From: Oxalobacteraceae bacterium
GTDB lineage: Bacteria > Pseudomonadota > Gammaproteobacteria > Burkholderiales > Burkholderiaceae_D
Length of the DNA: 64,000 nucleotides
Direction: 5' to 3'
NCBI GenBank assembly: GCA_021151485.1
Contig: JAGKXB010000002.1
Location: forward strand, 29,790-93,789
Position numbers and translations under genes: made by a program. Of the stretch, positions 35,749-45,576 are shown one piece after another (positions within the stretch are counted from its first letter, which is position 1; each line of letters starts with the position of its first letter). The notes beneath the pieces were generated by a model. The model was not told the DNA's origin. It ran no database searches and saw nothing but the letters and a program-made list of their open reading frames with translations.

Positions 35749-38700
35749 ATGAAAAAAATTACTAAAAAATCCCTTTTTATTCTCTTTTTTGCACTGTCTT
35801 TAGGGGCGACGACTGGGGTGTGGTGGTTGAAAAAGCAGCACACATCGGGGTCGGCAACGGGTGATGCTGTGCTAGCTAATCCGAATGCGCCTTTTGTGGT
35901 GAACAGTTGTACGGCACGTTTATATGACGATAAGCCTGCAATTGCGGTGATGTTTTCTGGTGGTGTGGAGAGTGCTCAAGATCTTGATAAGTTAATTGAA
36001 GTGACCGATCTGGGCGATGCCAAAGCAGGCGAAGTAAAAGAGAAAACGAAAACATCGGCGCAGCCTGCTGCCTCTACAACATCCAATGCGGCTGATATCG
36101 TCAAAGGTGGTTGGGTTGTTTCCGATAACCCGCATGTCTTGTTGTTCCCGTTCGTGAAGGCGGGGCATCAATATCGCGTCAAACTAAGCGCGACGCTTGC
36201 TGCAAGCTCTGGGCGAAAATTGGACCAGCCACATAGTTGCGAAGTGCTCAGTGATGCGATGGCGCCATCTTATTTTTTCGCTAGTAAAGGGACGATATTG
36301 CCAGCCGGTTTAAACGGTGGATTGCCGGTGGTGACGGTGAATATTCCTGAAGTGGATGTGGAATTTTTGCGCGTGTCGCCAGAAAAAATGCCGAAGTTTA
36401 TCGACATGGTCCTGGGGAAGAGGCGCAATCATTCCAAGCAATCTAACAATTCCAATGATTCTGAAGAAGGTGGTGGTGGCGATGAAAATAGTAACGAGTA
36501 TGATTCCTGGAGTAATCGCAATACGCTAAAAGGCCAAACTTCTGGCTGGCAACTGAATACCTTGAAAGACGTTGCCAAAAGTGTGTACAGCAATCGCTTC
36601 ATCACCAATGAAGTACAAAATAGCCGCAAGGTCAGTTTTTTACCCGTCGAAAAGATTACCGAACTGAAAGATCCAGGCATTTATGTGGCGGTGATGCGGC
36701 GTCCTGGTTTTTTCGACAATGACTATCAAGTTACGTATTTTTACGTCAGCGATATTGGTTTGCACGTGCGTCGTCAGGTTAAACAAACCGACGTGTTTAC
36801 CACCTCGCTATTAAGCGGTAAGGCGCAAGGCAGCGTTGATCTCGAAGTGTTAAATGCAGAAGGAAAAGTGTTGTTGCGTGGTAAGACCGATAGCGATGGT
36901 CACGGTGTTTTGCCCGGTTTGCCGGACGCCGCGCGTCTATTGCTTGCCAAGCGTGGTACAGAAACCTCCATCATTGCGTTGCAGGAGCCGGGTTTGGATT
37001 TGGCTGAATTTGATATCGGCGGCCATTTGCCGCGCGATGCCAAATTGTTTGCATGGTCCGGCCGCGATCTCTACCGCCCGGGTGAAAAGTTTACTGTGTC
37101 GCTCATGGCGCGTAGCGCTGACGGTACTGCTTTACCGCCTGTGCCAATTAAGGTTGATCTGAAAAAGCCAAGTGGCGATGTGGTCAGTTCTATTCTGTGG
37201 CAACCGAATCCCAAAACGCCGGGATATTTGCAACGCAGCATCGATTTGCCCGCCGATGCGGCTACTGGTAAATGGAGTCTGGAATTCCGCGCGGATCCTT
37301 CTGCAAAACGTGCCGATGCGATTTACGGTTTTCAAGTCGAAGAGTTTTTGCCAGAGCGCATGAAACTCACGCTCAAGAGCGATGTTGCGCCTTTGACCAG
37401 TCAGGATAGTTTTGGCGTTGATGTGCAGGGGGATTATTTGTATGGCGCTCCTGCGGCGGGCAATCGTTTGCTTGGTGGTGTGTCGGAAGAACGTGCGCGT
37501 AGTCCTTTGCCCAAGGAATGGCCTGGTTTCATTTTTGGTGATTTCGCCGATGACACCGCTAAAAAACGCACCGAGTTGCCTGAAACCACTTTGGGCGAAA
37601 GTGGCAAAGCTCGGTTGGATGTGCCATTTGGCAATACTGCAACGTCGCCGATGCGTATTCGCGCGTCTCTTAGCTTGCTGGAGTCGGGTGGCCGTCCGGT
37701 GGTGCGTTCCATTGAGCGACTTTGGTGGCCTGCCAAGGCGATGATCGCGATTCGCCCCGCTTTTGAAAACGATGTGGCACGCGAAGGCAGCATGGCGGAG
37801 TTTGAACTGATACGCGTGACGCCCAGCGGCAAGTTTGATCCTTTGAAAGAAGCACAGTTCCGCTTGGTGCGTGAAAATCGCGAATACTACTGGCGTTATG
37901 ACGATGGGCGCGGTTGGCATTCTGGCTATACGGAGTCCGAAGAAACTGTCCACACTGGTGCGGTGGCATTAAGAAATCGTACCAAGCTGACGGTGCCGGT
38001 TCAATGGGGTGCCTATCGTTTGGAAGTGACGGATCCCGAAACCAAAATGGTGTTGCGCTATCGCTTTTATGCTGGTTGGAATGCGCAGGATTCCGAGAGC
38101 GTTGGCAATCGTCCTGACCGGGTGCGTTTGCAATTGGAAGGTGCGCCGGCCAAACCAGGCAGCGATGTCAAACTGAAGATTATGCCGCCGCATGATGGTG
38201 AAGCTTTGGTGTTGGTGGAAGCCGATAAAGTGTTATGGAGCACCCGCGTTCCGGCTAGTACAAAAGGTACGACGGTGACAATTCCGGTTGATAAAAACTG
38301 GAATCGTTCTGACATGTATGTCTCGACGGTGGTATTTCGCCCAGGCAGTCAAGGTGACAAAGTCACGCCAGCGCGTGCAGTTGGCATGACCTGGTTGCCT
38401 TTGGCGCGTGACTCACGCAAGCTCAAAGTCAGTATCACTGCACCAGCCCAGGTCGTGCCGGAAAAGCGCATGATCGCCAAGGTCAAAGTGGATGGCGCAG
38501 CAGGAAAGACAGCGATGGTGACGGTATCAGCTGTCGATGTTGGTATCTTGAATATCACCAATTTCAAGACGCCTGATCCTTTTGACTTCTTCTTTGGAAA
38601 GCATCGTTTTGGCGCTGAACTGAGTGACATTTACGGCAAGCTGATCGAACGCATGGATGGGACGCCGGGCAAAATAAAGTGGGGTGGCGATGCGGGAAAA

Positions 38701-40881
38701 CGCGATACAAAAAGCATGCCGAAGAAGGTCAAGCTGATCGATATTTTTTCCGGCCCGTTGCAACTGAATGCTCAGGGCGAAGTTGACGTGCCTTTGGATA
38801 TTCCTGACTTTAATGGCACGTTGCGCTTGATGGCGGTGGCTGCTACCTCAGAAGCGTATGGCAATGCTGAGCGTGAGGTGGTCGTATCAGCGCCTATCGT
38901 CGCAGAAATCGCCATGCCACGATTTATCGGGCCAGGCGACAACTCGACCCTGGCGCTGGATGTCACCAACATGATGCCTGACGAACAGAGTATCCATATC
39001 CAGCTTGGCGCCGATAAATTGCTGCGTGTCACGGATGGCAAACGCAATGTCAAATTGGCACCGCGCCAGCGCACCATTTTGCGCTTTAACGTGGAAGCGA
39101 CCGAACCATTTGGCTTGTCACACCTGACGCTGGATGTCAAAACCAACGGCGTGAAGCCAGTGGTTATTCATCGGGACTTTGCCCTGCAAATTCAACCACC
39201 AGTTCCGCGCGAGCAGGATGCACGTCGCATTCGTGTGGAGCCGGGTGCTAGTCAGCGTCTGGATGCCAGCATGGTCGAACGCTTTTATCGCGGATCGGCA
39301 ACGCTCAGTGCCACCATCGCGAATCGACCGCCCTTAAATGTCCGCAGCATTGTCAAAGGATTGCTCGACTATCCCTACGGTTGTTTGGAACAAACGACCA
39401 GCGCCGCTTATCCGCATGTATTTATCGACGAAGAGAGCGCGAAAGCAGTGGGTTTGGAGCCGCGTACGCGTGAACAGCGTGCCAAATTCATCGAAGGCGC
39501 CATTGGCCGTATCGCAGGCATGCAGGGCTCGGCAGGTGGTTTCCGTTTATGGAGCGGTGATCAGGGGCCATATGAAAACTGGCTCACGCCGTACGTCACA
39601 AGTTTCTTGATGGATGCGCGTGAAGCAGGTTTTAATGTGCCGGAAGAAATGACCAAGCGTGTACAACAATGGATGATTGAGCGCCTCAACACCGCAGGCA
39701 ACCAGTTTTCTGCACTGCCTAAGGCCGTCAAACCGGATGCCAAGGGTCACTATAGTGAGCGCGACTATGAGTTGATCCGTAACAGTCATCAACGCTTTGC
39801 TGAATTGGCGCATATCGGTTACATGCTGGCACGCGATCAAAAGGCTTCTTTGGCGTCCTTACGCTTGTTGCACGATCAATACCGCAATCGCGCTCGTTCG
39901 CCGCTGCCTTTGGTGCAGTTAGGTATCGGATTGGCGTTAATGGGCGACAGCAAACGTAGTGCAGTCGCGATTGCCGAAGCCATGGCTAAACCCTACGGCA
40001 TACACACTGATTCGGAATGGGACTGGCTGGGCGATTACGGCACTGCAGTGCGTGATCAAGCGCTGTCGTATGCGCTCATGTTGCGTCACAAAATTAATCA
40101 TCCACAACGTGAAACTTTGCTGATTAATTTGGCCAATAACCTGGGCAAATCACGTCATTATTTCTCTACGCAGGAACGCATTGCCTTATTTCTCGCAGCG
40201 CGCGCAGCGGGTGGGACTGTCACCGATCCGTGGAAAGCCGTGGTCAAGACCGCTGATGGCAGCGTTACGTTGAGTTCCAAAAATAGTGAAATACGTAATT
40301 TTGATCCAGTGTTGGCGCTAAAAGGAATCACGATCGAAAACAAAGGCAGTAATGCCTTGTGGATAGAGGTAGAAGCCAGCGGCTTCCCGCTTAAATTGCC
40401 GGTTCCGAGCAAAGAGAAAATCACCTTGGAACGTCGTTGGTTCACCGCGGATGGCCAGCCATGGAAAGGTGGCACCTTGAAAGTAGGCGACATGCTGTTG
40501 GCGCGTGTGACTGCCACGGCCAAACAAGTGATCGAAGATGCCATGATTGTCGATCATATTCCTGCTGGTTTGGAGGTGGAAAATCTCAACTTGTCACAAG
40601 GCCCGCAAGCAGGTGAGTTTAGTATTGACGGTGTCAATCTGGCAGCCGCGATGAGTAATCCGCGTATCAAACACAAGGAATATCGTGACGATCGTTTTGT
40701 GGCGGCAGTCAAGCTCAACGGCGATACCATCAACTTGTTCTACATGTTGCGGGTGGTCACCCCAGGTCGCTTTCAGGTACCGGGTACGTATGCAGAGGAC
40801 ATGTATCGTCCTGATATCCGCGCTTATGGGCCGTCGTCAGGGCCGATTACTGTGATTGATCCACGTAGTGCAGGGAAATAA
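35749..40881 (+). CDS. yfhM: Bacterial alpha-2-macroglobulin (YfhM type, membrane-anchored)
   Basis: About 1710 residues. An N-terminal hydrophobic segment (about 8-25) is followed by macroglobulin-like repeats, a bait-like region (about 900-1000) and a thioester domain with the intact motif GCLEQ (Cys1212). Bacterial alpha-2-macroglobulins trap proteases in the periplasm and pair with PbpC, which follows 14 bp downstream. Unlike E. coli YfhM there is no lipobox Cys, so it seems to be held by an uncleaved N-terminal helix or released by a signal peptidase. I chose ATG 35749 (GGGAA 5 nt upstream); ATG 35743 and TTG 35737 are in-frame alternatives. Confidence 0.93.
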   Translation: MKKITKKSLFILFFALSLGATTGVWWLKKQHTSGSATGDAVLANPNAPFVVNSCTARLYDDKPAIAVMFSGGVESAQDLDKLIEVTDLGDAKAGEVKEKTKTSAQPAASTTSNAADIVKGGWVVSDNPHVLLFPFVKAGHQYRVKLSATLAASSGRKLDQPHSCEVLSDAMAPSYFFASKGTILPAGLNGGLPVVTVNIPEVDVEFLRVSPEKMPKFIDMVLGKRRNHSKQSNNSNDSEEGGGGDENSNEYDSWSNRNTLKGQTSGWQLNTLKDVAKSVYSNRFITNEVQNSRKVSFLPVEKITELKDPGIYVAVMRRPGFFDNDYQVTYFYVSDIGLHVRRQVKQTDVFTTSLLSGKAQGSVDLEVLNAEGKVLLRGKTDSDGHGVLPGLPDAARLLLAKRGTETSIIALQEPGLDLAEFDIGGHLPRDAKLFAWSGRDLYRPGEKFTVSLMARSADGTALPPVPIKVDLKKPSGDVVSSILWQPNPKTPGYLQRSIDLPADAATGKWSLEFRADPSAKRADAIYGFQVEEFLPERMKLTLKSDVAPLTSQDSFGVDVQGDYLYGAPAAGNRLLGGVSEERARSPLPKEWPGFIFGDFADDTAKKRTELPETTLGESGKARLDVPFGNTATSPMRIRASLSLLESGGRPVVRSIERLWWPAKAMIAIRPAFENDVAREGSMAEFELIRVTPSGKFDPLKEAQFRLVRENREYYWRYDDGRGWHSGYTESEETVHTGAVALRNRTKLTVPVQWGAYRLEVTDPETKMVLRYRFYAGWNAQDSESVGNRPDRVRLQLEGAPAKPGSDVKLKIMPPHDGEALVLVEADKVLWSTRVPASTKGTTVTIPVDKNWNRSDMYVSTVVFRPGSQGDKVTPARAVGMTWLPLARDSRKLKVSITAPAQVVPEKRMIAKVKVDGAAGKTAMVTVSAVDVGILNITNFKTPDPFDFFFGKHRFGAELSDIYGKLIERMDGTPGKIKWGGDAGKRDTKSMPKKVKLIDIFSGPLQLNAQGEVDVPLDIPDFNGTLRLMAVAATSEAYGNAEREVVVSAPIVAEIAMPRFIGPGDNSTLALDVTNMMPDEQSIHIQLGADKLLRVTDGKRNVKLAPRQRTILRFNVEATEPFGLSHLTLDVKTNGVKPVVIHRDFALQIQPPVPREQDARRIRVEPGASQRLDASMVERFYRGSATLSATIANRPPLNVRSIVKGLLDYPYGCLEQTTSAAYPHVFIDEESAKAVGLEPRTREQRAKFIEGAIGRIAGMQGSAGGFRLWSGDQGPYENWLTPYVTSFLMDAREAGFNVPEEMTKRVQQWMIERLNTAGNQFSALPKAVKPDAKGHYSERDYELIRNSHQRFAELAHIGYMLARDQKASLASLRLLHDQYRNRARSPLPLVQLGIGLALMGDSKRSAVAIAEAMAKPYGIHTDSEWDWLGDYGTAVRDQALSYALMLRHKINHPQRETLLINLANNLGKSRHYFSTQERIALFLAARAAGGTVTDPWKAVVKTADGSVTLSSKNSEIRNFDPVLALKGITIENKGSNALWIEVEASGFPLKLPVPSKEKITLERRWFTADGQPWKGGTLKVGDMLLARVTATAKQVIEDAMIVDHIPAGLEVENLNLSQGPQAGEFSIDGVNLAAAMSNPRIKHKEYRDDRFVAAVKLNGDTINLFYMLRVVTPGRFQVPGTYAEDMYRPDIRAYGPSSGPITVIDPRSAGK

Positions 40882-40895
40882 ACGTTTCGACATTT

Positions 40896-43271
40896 ATGGC
40901 CCCACGTCTCACTGCAATGAAGGTATGGATGTCAATGAAAGCATGGATAGGTCGGCATCCTTACCGTGCCAGCCTGGCCATGTTGCTCACGTGTTTGCTC
41001 TTGATCGATCAAATTTTTCCTCCGCCCATCCCGCATGACGCTCCTGGTTTGGTGGTCGTCGCGCGGGATGGTTCGCCCTTGCGCGGCTGGCCGGATGCGG
41101 ATGGTGTGTGGCGTTTTCCTGTTACGCCTGAACAAGTCTCACCGCGCTATTTGGATGCGTTGTTGACGTATGAAGACCGCTGGTTTTATTGGCATCCGGG
41201 GATTAATCCGCTTGCCATATTGCGCGCTGGTTGGCAATGGGTGGCGTACGGGCGCATTGTTTCGGGTGGTTCGACATTAAGCATGCAAGTGGCGCGTGCC
41301 TTGGAACCGGTGCCACGTAGTTTGTCCGGAAAACTGCGACAGATTGCGCGTGCGGTGCAACTTGAATTACGCCTGTCCAAACGTGAAATTCTCACCTTGT
41401 ATCTGAATCATGCACCGATGGGTGGCATTGTCGAAGGCGTAGAGATGGCGAGCCGCCTTTACCTGGGCAAAAGTGCTGCACAGCTTTCTTCTGCCGAAGC
41501 CGCTTTGCTGGTGGTGTTGCCGCAAGCACCGTCGCGTTTACGTCCAGATCGTCACGCCGATCTTGCACAAAAATCGCGTGACAAAGTCTTGCGCCGCATG
41601 GCGGAACTCCATCACTGGACGCAAGCCGAGGTGGAGGATGCTTTAATCGAAAAAGTGGGCGCGAATCCACCACGCCTGGCATGGTTGGCACCGCTCGCCG
41701 CCGAGCGTCTGCATCAATCGGCAAAACGTAATAAACAAGGCATCCATGCCACCATCGTTCGTTCGACGCTAGACCGGGATATGCAAGTCATGCTGGAGCG
41801 CATGCTGGCGGATCGAGTCGCTCAGCTTCCGCGCTTTGTTTCAATGGCGGCGTTGGTGATGGATAGTCAATCGCTGGAAATCTTGGCTTATGCCGGGTCG
41901 GCGGATTTTTCGGATCCGCGCCGTTTTAATCATGTCGATATGGTGCGCGGCATACGCTCGCCCGGTTCTACCTTGAAACCATTTTTATATGGCATGGCAT
42001 TGGACGATGGAATTATTCATTCAGAAAGCTTAATGGCCGATACGCCGCAATCGTTTGGCGGCTACGATCCTGGTAATTTTCAGGCCAATTTCTCCGGCCC
42101 GGTCAGTGTGTCTGAAGCCTTGCAACGCTCCCTCAATGTACCGGCGGTTGATTTATTAGAGCGCATCGGCCCCACCCGTTTTGCCGCGCGTTTGTCCAGC
42201 GCCGGATTGCGCTTACGCTTACCCAAAGATGCCTCGCCCAATCTGAGTATTATTCTTGGCGGCGCCGGCACCAGCCTGGAAGAATTGGTGGGCGCCTATC
42301 GTTCATTCGCAGCGGGCGGCATGGCAGGGACACCGCGCATCACGCCGGATGCGCCTATTCGTGAAGCGCGCATGATGAGTGCGGGCGCGGCTTTCATCAT
42401 TCGCAGCATTCTGGATGGTGGTGGCCATCCCGATCAACCCTTTGTGGAAAATAATGCTAGTGGCACGCGCCTTGCCTGGAAAACCGGCACCAGCTATGGC
42501 TTTCGCGATGCCTGGGCGGTTGGCGTCAGTGGTCGCTACACGATGGGCGTATGGATAGGTCGTCCTGACGGTACGCCTAATCCCGGCTTCTTTGGCGCCA
42601 ATATCGCTGCCCCTCTTTTGCATCAAATCGCCTTTGCCTTACCACCTAGCGAAGCACTGACACGTAGTCGCCCGAAGGAAGTGTCAAGCGCACAAATTTG
42701 TTGGCCCTTGGGCACCGACGCCAGCACCACCGTACCCGAGTTTTGTCATGTCAAACGGAGTGCCTGGATTTTGCGTGACACGATTCCACCAACCTTGCCC
42801 GATCGCTTGAGAGCACGTGGCTTGATAGAAAATATCTGGTTCGATCCAAAGACAAAATTGCGCACAACGCCAACCTGCCAACCCAAGGCACAACAACGCG
42901 AAGTGGCACGCTGGCCAGCATTGTTGGAAGCGTGGCTACCCGCAACGCAAAGGCAGCAATTGGGTTTGGTCGCATGGTCGCCTGACTGTCCGCAAGCGAG
43001 CATGGTGGGCAGCATACGTTTGATGGGTTTGCACAACGGCAGCCGTCTAAGAGCCGCTCCCGGTCAAAAACAACTGGTTGTGACCTTAGATGCAGTGGGT
43101 GGCACCGGCCTACATTACTGGTTATTGGATGGTCAGCAAGTCGCTATGACGAGTGCCAGCGCCAGGAAAAAACAAAGCTTCACCGTCAGTGCTGCAGGTA
43201 TACACAACATTGCAGTGATCGATGCGGCAGGACATTACGATAGCTTGATGTTTGAAGTGGATGGTTTGTAA
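40896..43271 (+). CDS. pbpC: Penicillin-binding protein 1C
   Basis: A bifunctional peptidoglycan glycosyltransferase-transpeptidase of the PBP1C class, 791 residues. Membrane anchor at about 26-40; glycosyltransferase domain with catalytic Glu93 (YEDRWFYWHPG) and GGSTLSMQVAR; transpeptidase domain with the Ser of SPGSTLKPF, the SLN motif in QRSLNVPA and KTGTS; and a C-terminal BiPBP_C beta domain. It is the standard partner of the alpha-2-macroglobulin gene just upstream, thought to repair the wall when proteases breach the periplasm. In-frame ATGs at 40917 and 40929 are plausible later starts. Confidence 0.94.
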   Translation: MAPRLTAMKVWMSMKAWIGRHPYRASLAMLLTCLLLIDQIFPPPIPHDAPGLVVVARDGSPLRGWPDADGVWRFPVTPEQVSPRYLDALLTYEDRWFYWHPGINPLAILRAGWQWVAYGRIVSGGSTLSMQVARALEPVPRSLSGKLRQIARAVQLELRLSKREILTLYLNHAPMGGIVEGVEMASRLYLGKSAAQLSSAEAALLVVLPQAPSRLRPDRHADLAQKSRDKVLRRMAELHHWTQAEVEDALIEKVGANPPRLAWLAPLAAERLHQSAKRNKQGIHATIVRSTLDRDMQVMLERMLADRVAQLPRFVSMAALVMDSQSLEILAYAGSADFSDPRRFNHVDMVRGIRSPGSTLKPFLYGMALDDGIIHSESLMADTPQSFGGYDPGNFQANFSGPVSVSEALQRSLNVPAVDLLERIGPTRFAARLSSAGLRLRLPKDASPNLSIILGGAGTSLEELVGAYRSFAAGGMAGTPRITPDAPIREARMMSAGAAFIIRSILDGGGHPDQPFVENNASGTRLAWKTGTSYGFRDAWAVGVSGRYTMGVWIGRPDGTPNPGFFGANIAAPLLHQIAFALPPSEALTRSRPKEVSSAQICWPLGTDASTTVPEFCHVKRSAWILRDTIPPTLPDRLRARGLIENIWFDPKTKLRTTPTCQPKAQQREVARWPALLEAWLPATQRQQLGLVAWSPDCPQASMVGSIRLMGLHNGSRLRAAPGQKQLVVTLDAVGGTGLHYWLLDGQQVAMTSASARKKQSFTVSAAGIHNIAVIDAAGHYDSLMFEVDGL

Positions 43272-43340
43272 GTGCGCCGAAGGGGGGTGTTTTTTAATCC
43301 TGCTCTTACGGATGTGGAGGTACCGCTTGAGGGGGGTAAC

Positions 43341-44345
43341 TCAACGCTGCACGATGACTGGCTTGGCAGCCACAAAATCCCGTGCTTGATTCATCGCACT
43401 CATTGCTTCCCTGCGGGTTGAGAATGGACCGCTATAAATGCGATATAAGCTGCCCGATTGTGCGACCTGTAATTCGGGTAATGCCGTGTTTTTCCAATTT
43501 TGTGCTAGTTGGATTTTGGCTGACTCAGCATTGTCAGCTTGTGCATACGCACCTAATTGCAGATAAAAGCCTTTGCTTATCATAGGTGTAGGTGTAGGTG
43601 ATGTGCTGAGTGATGCCACTTCGCTGCTAGTTTGCGTGCTGAATTTGGGCTGCATGCGTTGTTCTTGTGCGATACGTTCAATATCTTCCGGCAAAATGCG
43701 TTCTATTCTTAACTCGCCACTTCCTTTGCCCAAATAACCTAACTTTAACGCTGCTGTGTAAGATAAATCGATGATGCGATTGGAGTGAAATGGCCCTCTG
43801 TCGTTGATCCGAACGATGACTTGTTTACCATTGCTGAGATGGGTGACGCGCGCGTAGGACGGGATTGGCAACGTTGGGTGAGCGGCAGTCATTTTGTACA
43901 TGTCATACGGTTCACCAGATGACGTTCTTTTACCCTGAAATTTTTTACCATACCAGCTACCGATGCCTTGTTGAACAAAGCTATTGGTGCTATCGGTGAT
44001 GGGTACATAAGTTGAGCCAAAAACCGCATAAGGTTTGTTGCCTGTTTTGGAGTAAGGCTCGATTTTAACTTCTGCATCAGGGACGGATAGCAATCCTTCT
44101 GGTGGATTGTCTTCTGGTCCGTCATCTAGGTAATAACCACCACGACCAGAGTTGGCCGGTGGTAATACTGGTACTGATAAGTCACGTGGAATGAATGAAG
44201 ACGTAACGGGTTTTGCTGTTTGGGCGGTAACAACTGGCGCGAGCGAAGAGGGTTGATGCGAAACCGTGCTACAAGCGGTCAGCAATACGCTTATCAATAA
44301 CGGCGCTGCGATGTTTGTAATCTTTGTCATTCTTATCGCTGTCAT
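43341..44345 (-). CDS. rlpA: RlpA-family septal lytic transglycosylase lipoprotein with SPOR domain
   Basis: An outer-membrane lipoprotein (lipobox LLTAC) that cleaves peptidoglycan lacking stem peptides. The double-psi beta-barrel domain (about 125-215) contains GIGSWYGKKFQGKRTSSGEPYD and VRINDRGPFHSNRIIDLSYTAA. The C-terminal SPOR domain (about 255-334) starts GFYLQLGAY and targets denuded septal glycans. I chose ATG 44345 so that the signal peptide has a normal length; the frame extends to 44408 over a Ser/Glu/Pro-rich stretch, and ATG 44330 is also possible. It is the last gene of the leftward rod-shape cluster and converges on pbpC. Confidence 0.92.
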   Translation of the reverse strand: MTAIRMTKITNIAAPLLISVLLTACSTVSHQPSSLAPVVTAQTAKPVTSSFIPRDLSVPVLPPANSGRGGYYLDDGPEDNPPEGLLSVPDAEVKIEPYSKTGNKPYAVFGSTYVPITDSTNSFVQQGIGSWYGKKFQGKRTSSGEPYDMYKMTAAHPTLPIPSYARVTHLSNGKQVIVRINDRGPFHSNRIIDLSYTAALKLGYLGKGSGELRIERILPEDIERIAQEQRMQPKFSTQTSSEVASLSTSPTPTPMISKGFYLQLGAYAQADNAESAKIQLAQNWKNTALPELQVAQSGSLYRIYSGPFSTRREAMSAMNQARDFVAAKPVIVQR

Positions 44346-44450
44346 GGATTCTGATTTGAGTTCTGGTTCTGGTTCTGATTTTGTGTTGTAAGAAATCATG
44401 ATGGCCATAAAGATAAAGAATGTATCAACGTTGTACTTAACTTTGTATAT

Positions 44451-45557
44451 TTAGCTTTGTACTAACTGCCGATGGCGCTGTATGCTCATTAAGATACCTG
44501 CACCTAAACCTAGCGTAACCAATGCCGTACCGCCGTAACTCATGAGCGGTAGCGGTACGCCTACCACGGGCAAAATGCCGCTAACCATGCCCATATTGAC
44601 GAAGGCATAGGTGAAAAAGATGAGTGTGATTGCACCCGCCAATAAACGGGTAAAGAAAGTTGGTGCATTAGCAGCAATCATCAAACCTCGTCCAATTAGC
44701 AGTAAGTACAACACCATCAACACGATATTGCCCATCAAGCCGAATTCTTCAGAAAACACAGCAAAAATAAAATCGGTGGTACGTTCTGGAATGAATTCTA
44801 AATGCGTTTGTGTCCCTTTTAACCAGCCTTTGCCCGCCAATCCACCCGAACCTACGGCAATGGTGGATTGAATAATATGAAAACCTTTGCCCAAAGGATC
44901 GGATGTGGGATCAATCAAGGTCATCACGCGTTCACGTTGATAGGTATGCAACATTGACCAGGCAAAAGGAAGACTGGCTGCGGCAGCGGTGGCCAAGCCA
45001 ATGAGTATTTTCCAGGATAATCCTGCTAAAAAAATGACATAAAAACCCGCTGCCGCGACGAGTAGGGATGTGCCTAAATCGGGTTGGCGGGCGATCAATA
45101 CCACGGGCAGAATGAGCAGCAGACCAGCGATGATGAAGTTGCGCCAACGCAACATGGCTTCATGTTTCTGGAAATACCAAGCCAGCATCAAGGGCACGGC
45201 AATTTTCATGATTTCAGAGGGTTGAATAATGATGCCCACATTAATCCACCGACGGGACCCTTTTTTGATTAGGCCAAATGCCGCTACCGAAAGTAATAGT
45301 GCAATCCCTATCGTATATACCGGAATAGCAAGACGCATGAGAGTTTGTGGTGGTACGTTGGCGGCAATCCACATCACAAAAAACGCAATCAAAATGTTAC
45401 GTAATTGATCTTCTACCCGGCCAGGGAAATTGATTCCTGCAGAGTAAAGCGTCACGATTCCTAGTGACAGGATGCAAAAAATAATCAAGGAAAGCGCACC
45501 GTCAAAGACAGTGAAGTAGGGGGTGATTCGATGTAACAGAGAAGGTTGTTCAATCAT
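44451..45557 (-). CDS. rodA: Rod-shape SEDS glycosyltransferase RodA
   Basis: RodA (MrdB) polymerises lipid II glycan strands in the elongasome with PBP2. The 368-residue protein has ten hydrophobic segments and the SEDS features: FIIAGLLLILPVVLIARQPDLGTS (about 157-180, Asp and the DLGTS loop), AVGSGGLAGKG, and the late PLPLMSYGGTA. ATG 45557 gives the length of E. coli RodA (370); the frame runs to 45620 inside the mrdA end. It lies 19 bp after mrdA. rlpA follows, completing mreBCD-mrdA-rodA-rlpA. Confidence 0.96.
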   Translation of the reverse strand: MIEQPSLLHRITPYFTVFDGALSLIIFCILSLGIVTLYSAGINFPGRVEDQLRNILIAFFVMWIAANVPPQTLMRLAIPVYTIGIALLLSVAAFGLIKKGSRRWINVGIIIQPSEIMKIAVPLMLAWYFQKHEAMLRWRNFIIAGLLLILPVVLIARQPDLGTSLLVAAAGFYVIFLAGLSWKILIGLATAAAASLPFAWSMLHTYQRERVMTLIDPTSDPLGKGFHIIQSTIAVGSGGLAGKGWLKGTQTHLEFIPERTTDFIFAVFSEEFGLMGNIVLMVLYLLLIGRGLMIAANAPTFFTRLLAGAITLIFFTYAFVNMGMVSGILPVVGVPLPLMSYGGTALVTLGLGAGILMSIQRHRQLVQS

Positions 45558-45576
45558 TTGTATATTTTTAACTTCC

